This document shows positions 5,078 through 7,058 of a DNA stretch of 7,058 nucleotides, piece by piece. The translations under genes and the position numbers were made by a program. Positions within the stretch are counted from its first letter, which is position 1; every line of letters begins with the position of its first letter. This DNA comes from Denitrobacterium sp024691475 (GTDB taxonomy: Bacteria > Actinomycetota > Coriobacteriia > Coriobacteriales > Eggerthellaceae). The DNA is taken from positions 1 through 7,058 of the forward strand of contig JAILNP010000168.1 of the NCBI GenBank assembly GCA_024691475.1. The letters are read 5' to 3'. The notes under the pieces are model-generated. The model was not told where the DNA came from. It worked only from the letters and a program-made list of their open reading frames with translations, and did not search any database.

Positions 5078-6725
5078 AATCTATTGCGATCAGCTTAAGG
5101 ATCAGGGAGCCATTCGTCCCCCGATCCACTTCCACAGTGGTCTTAACGTCATCCTAGGTTCGTCAAGCGCAGCAAACTCGATAGGCAAAACAACTTTTCT
5201 CCTCATGATTGATTTTGCCTTCGGAGGGAACTCGTACCTTAAATCCGATAGCACAATTGAAGCTGTTGGCCCGCATACGATCTTATTTACCTTTGAATTC
5301 GACGGTACCGAATACCACTTCTCACGCAGCACTATTACGCCCGATTTTGTCCATCTCCTCGACTCGCATAATAATGAGTTGGACGCATGGCCCATCAAGC
5401 AATTCTGTTCATGGCTTAAGACGAAATACGGGATGGACGATCTGCATGGGACATTCAGAGGGCTCGTCAGTAACTTCTTCCGTATTTACGGCAAAGACAA
5501 TTACGACGAAAAGAGACCCCTATCATCGTACGCCCAGGACTCTGCCCAAAATGGCATCGAGCGTCTTCTCGAGCTGTTTGACAAGTACGAGCAAATCGAA
5601 TCTCTCAAAACGGAGCTCAAAACAGCAGAAGCTCGCAAGAAGACCTTCCGCAAGGCGAACGAGTTCCATTTCGTCAACCTCGCAACCAACGCAAAGGAAG
5701 CGAAGGAGAACGAAAATGAAATCGGACGTATCAAGTCGAAGCTGCATTCCCTTATCGAACAAAGCAACGAGGGCCTTGCCGACATCGACCCCGTTATCGC
5801 CGAGAGAACATCGGACCTCAAAAGGGATATCTCTAAATTACGCAGGGCGCGAACCAGGCTCTCCGCCCAGCTGGCAACCATCGATGACGACGAAGCCATT
5901 GAACCCTACAAGGCAACAAATGACTTTGCGTCACTCCAAACTTTCTTTCCCAACGCAAACATAAAACACTTGGAAGAAATCGAGAGCTTTCACCATCAAG
6001 TAACCGAAGTGCTCAAGAAAGAACGGAAAAACGCCAGGACCTCAATACAAGCAGACATCGATGATCTTGATAAGCAAATACAGAAGCTCAACCAGGAAAT
6101 CCGAAACATCGGACTCACACCAACGGTCTCCACTATCATTCTGGAGTCCTATGCGGACCTCACGAGACAGCTAAACGCACTCGAAACCGCTAACGCTGGA
6201 TACAAGACGCTTAAAGAATTAGAAGCCGAAAGAAAGCGATGCAAAGACAACTTGGAGCGGGAGACGGAATCAATTCTTCGGGCCATCGAGCAAGCGCTTA
6301 ATTACGAAATGGAGCAAAAAAATTCATTCGTTTGTGGCCCCGCGAAAACGGCTCCCCATATTTCCATACCTAGCACGAAGAAATATTCCTTTGGAATTCC
6401 GAATGACACGGGAACGGGATCCCAAACTCGCGGCATGTTCCTCCTCGACTATGCACTCCTCACGCTTACCAACCTACCCGCTTTCGCCCATGACACAAAC
6501 ACGATTAAGCAAGTACAAGACGACGTCGTGCTAAATCTGTTCAAACTATACGACACATCAAAGAAGCAAGTTTTCGTTGCCATAGACAAAGCCGAGTCGT
6601 TTACGGATGGAGAGCTCCCCGAAATAATCGAAGCGAACACAGTCATTCGGCTTTCAACCGGACACGAACTATTCGGAAAAGCATGGAACGAAGATAAGGA
6701 CGAAGTCGGAAAAAACGCCCGGTAA
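5067..6725 (+). CDS. DUF2326-type ABC ATPase of the ABC-3C system
   Basis: A 552-residue SMC/Rad50-like ATPase. The N-terminal half-domain begins MLTKIYCDQL and includes FHSGLNVILG at 22-31, then a modified Walker A reading G-SSSAA-NSIGKTTF at 31-44, with K41 and T42 as the catalytic pair. FTFEFDGTEYHFSR and a FRGL..FFRIYGKDNYDEK segment follow, both typical of DUF2326. A long charged coiled coil occupies about residues 170-430, without a CXXC zinc-hook. The C-terminal half-domain has a TGSQTRG signature-like stretch, MFLLDYALLTLTNLPAFAHD at 457-476 (H475, D476) and the KKQVFVAIDKAES strand at 499-511, ending with an ELFGKAWN motif. It starts within the middle component gene, overlapping by 11 bases. 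It likely works as the nucleic-acid or damage-sensing motor that gates the effector. Length and both half-domains look intact. Confidence 0.9.
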   Translation: MLTKIYCDQLKDQGAIRPPIHFHSGLNVILGSSSAANSIGKTTFLLMIDFAFGGNSYLKSDSTIEAVGPHTILFTFEFDGTEYHFSRSTITPDFVHLLDSHNNELDAWPIKQFCSWLKTKYGMDDLHGTFRGLVSNFFRIYGKDNYDEKRPLSSYAQDSAQNGIERLLELFDKYEQIESLKTELKTAEARKKTFRKANEFHFVNLATNAKEAKENENEIGRIKSKLHSLIEQSNEGLADIDPVIAERTSDLKRDISKLRRARTRLSAQLATIDDDEAIEPYKATNDFASLQTFFPNANIKHLEEIESFHHQVTEVLKKERKNARTSIQADIDDLDKQIQKLNQEIRNIGLTPTVSTIILESYADLTRQLNALETANAGYKTLKELEAERKRCKDNLERETESILRAIEQALNYEMEQKNSFVCGPAKTAPHISIPSTKKYSFGIPNDTGTGSQTRGMFLLDYALLTLTNLPAFAHDTNTIKQVQDDVVLNLFKLYDTSKKQVFVAIDKAESFTDGELPEIIEANTVIRLSTGHELFGKAWNEDKDEVGKNAR

Positions 6726-6792
6726 GACACCCAGTAAAGCCAATCCCCGTCGGCGAGCTTTCACCACGCGAAAGCGAGCGGGACGGCACGAA

Positions 6793-6875
6793 CCCGACCC
6801 GCGATGCCAAGCTTTCGGCCCCCGCCGAAAGCGAGCGGGCATGCGGCAGATCCCACCCACAGGTCCACCAAAGCA
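6793..6875. repeat. Repeat copy 1 (83 bases) with internal hairpin
   Basis: First of two copies, differing from the second at three positions (6802, 6809 and 6851). It contains a perfect 9-bp hairpin, GCTTTCGGC at 6811-6819 and GCCGAAAGC at 6824-6832 with a CCCC loop, then GAGCGGGCATGCGGCAG and a CCCACCCACAGGTCCACCAAAGCA end. The hairpin could halt or stabilise the ATPase transcript, though no T tract follows. Confidence 0.85.
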
Positions 6876-6912
6876 ATCTTCCAGGAATGCGAAAGCCAGT
6901 CGGCTCGCTTTG

Positions 6913-6995
6913 CCCGACCCGGGATGCCGAGCTTTCGGCCCCCGCCGAAAGCGAGCGGGCATGCGGCAGACCCCACCCACAGGTCCACCAAAGCA
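6913..6995. repeat. Repeat copy 2 (83 bases) with internal hairpin
   Basis: Second copy, exactly 120 bases after the first. The hairpin is identical, at 6931-6939 and 6944-6952. The 37 bases between the copies differ from the sequence preceding copy 1, except for a shared GCGAAAGC and CCCGACCC, so the repeat unit may once have been about 120 bases with a diverged spacer. Confidence 0.85.
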
Positions 6996-7041
6996 GCTGA
7001 GAGTACAGCTGGCGAGCGCGATAGGCGCGACAGGCGAAGGA

Positions 7042-7057
7042 GTTGGCTTCCGCCAAC
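7042..7057. terminator. Short hairpin at the right edge
   Basis: GTTGGC at 7042-7047 pairs with GCCAAC at 7052-7057 around TTCC. The window ends one base later, so any T tract or gene end cannot be judged. A second small hairpin, CAGCTG at 6994-6999 and 7006-7011, lies just left. Either could belong to the repeat cluster or to the end of a neighbouring gene. Confidence 0.25.
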
Positions 7058-7058
7058 G

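Larger units (their letters stand above)
6726..7058. repeat. GC-rich repeat cluster after the ABC-3C operon, no gene
   Basis: These 333 bases hold no convincing gene. Two imperfect repeat copies (listed separately) and a degenerate partial copy at about 6752-6783 (GAGCTTTC..GCGAAAGCGAGCGGG) make up most of it. The word AAAGCGAGC recurs at 6771-6779, 6828-6836 and 6948-6956, and inverted at 6903-6911. The open - strand frames through it simply translate the repeat. The layout resembles REP/BIME-type intergenic clusters. GC is about 73 percent on one counted line, far above the operon to its left. Confidence 0.7.

Noticed and set aside
5209..5964. 251-codon + strand open frame inside the ATPase gene
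   Set aside because: Out of frame with the ATPase and Ser/Arg/Thr-rich with no recognisable domain, while the ATPase frame keeps conserved motifs throughout.
2160..6760. Direct repeats at the island ends that could be attachment sites
   Set aside because: By eye I found only short shared words such as CAAAGCA near both edges, too short to call att sites, and no integrase or tRNA gene.
6793..6995. CRISPR array
   Set aside because: Only two copies, 83 bases each, far longer than CRISPR repeats, with one 37-base gap and no cas genes in the window.
6643..7056. 137-codon - strand open frame and two others through the repeat cluster
   Set aside because: They translate the DNA repeat in several frames, overlap the end of the ATPase gene, and the longest starts with TTG inside a hairpin without a ribosome binding site.

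Overview
The window looks like part of a high-GC, host-associated actinobacterial chromosome, most likely Coriobacteriia/Eggerthellaceae (Eggerthella, Gordonibacter, Slackia type). This is inferred from GC-rich codon use, AGGAGG-type ribosome binding sites and the kinds of gene present; no marker gene proves it. The window splits into three parts by content and base composition. Hand counts on single 60-base lines give 39/60 GC at 361-420 and 42/60 at 1621-1680. The middle is lower, with 28/60 at 2401-2460 and 27/60 at 4081-4140. The right edge rises to 44/60 at 6781-6840.

Left part (1-2243): a GC-rich two-gene set on the + strand. It encodes a radical SAM/SPASM protein with three predicted iron-sulfur clusters, then a zinc-independent medium-chain dehydrogenase/reductase of the quinone oxidoreductase type. 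A strong hairpin precedes the first gene and another lies after the second, at the convergent junction.

Middle part (2244-6725): a lower-GC accessory island with two divergent modules. On the - strand lie a DUF4417 protein, an out-of-frame 128-residue reading frame ending in a QKIHF-type C-terminal domain, and a 194-residue protein that starts one base after the preceding stop. I read this as one DUF4417 gene split by a frameshift, or as an overlapping gene set, with a possible toxin/immunity character. On the + strand lies what looks like a complete ABC-three-component (ABC-3C) conflict system: a protein with the ABC-3C C-terminal domain and an unrecognised N-terminal domain, a 75-residue middle component, and a DUF2326-type SMC/Rad50-like ATPase. 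The three genes overlap end to start, as expected for coupled expression of subunits of one complex. The 134-base divergent spacer carries three GATACA(C/G) repeats at exact 10-base spacing, a candidate operator.

Right part (6726-7058): no convincing gene. It holds a GC-rich cluster of imperfect repeats: two 83-base copies exactly 120 bases apart with three mismatches, each containing a perfect 9-bp hairpin, plus a degenerate partial copy. The island therefore sits between a hairpin-bearing convergent junction and a repeat cluster. The ABC-3C operon is the clearest candidate biological system here, and its N-terminal effector/sensor domain is the part least explained by known families.
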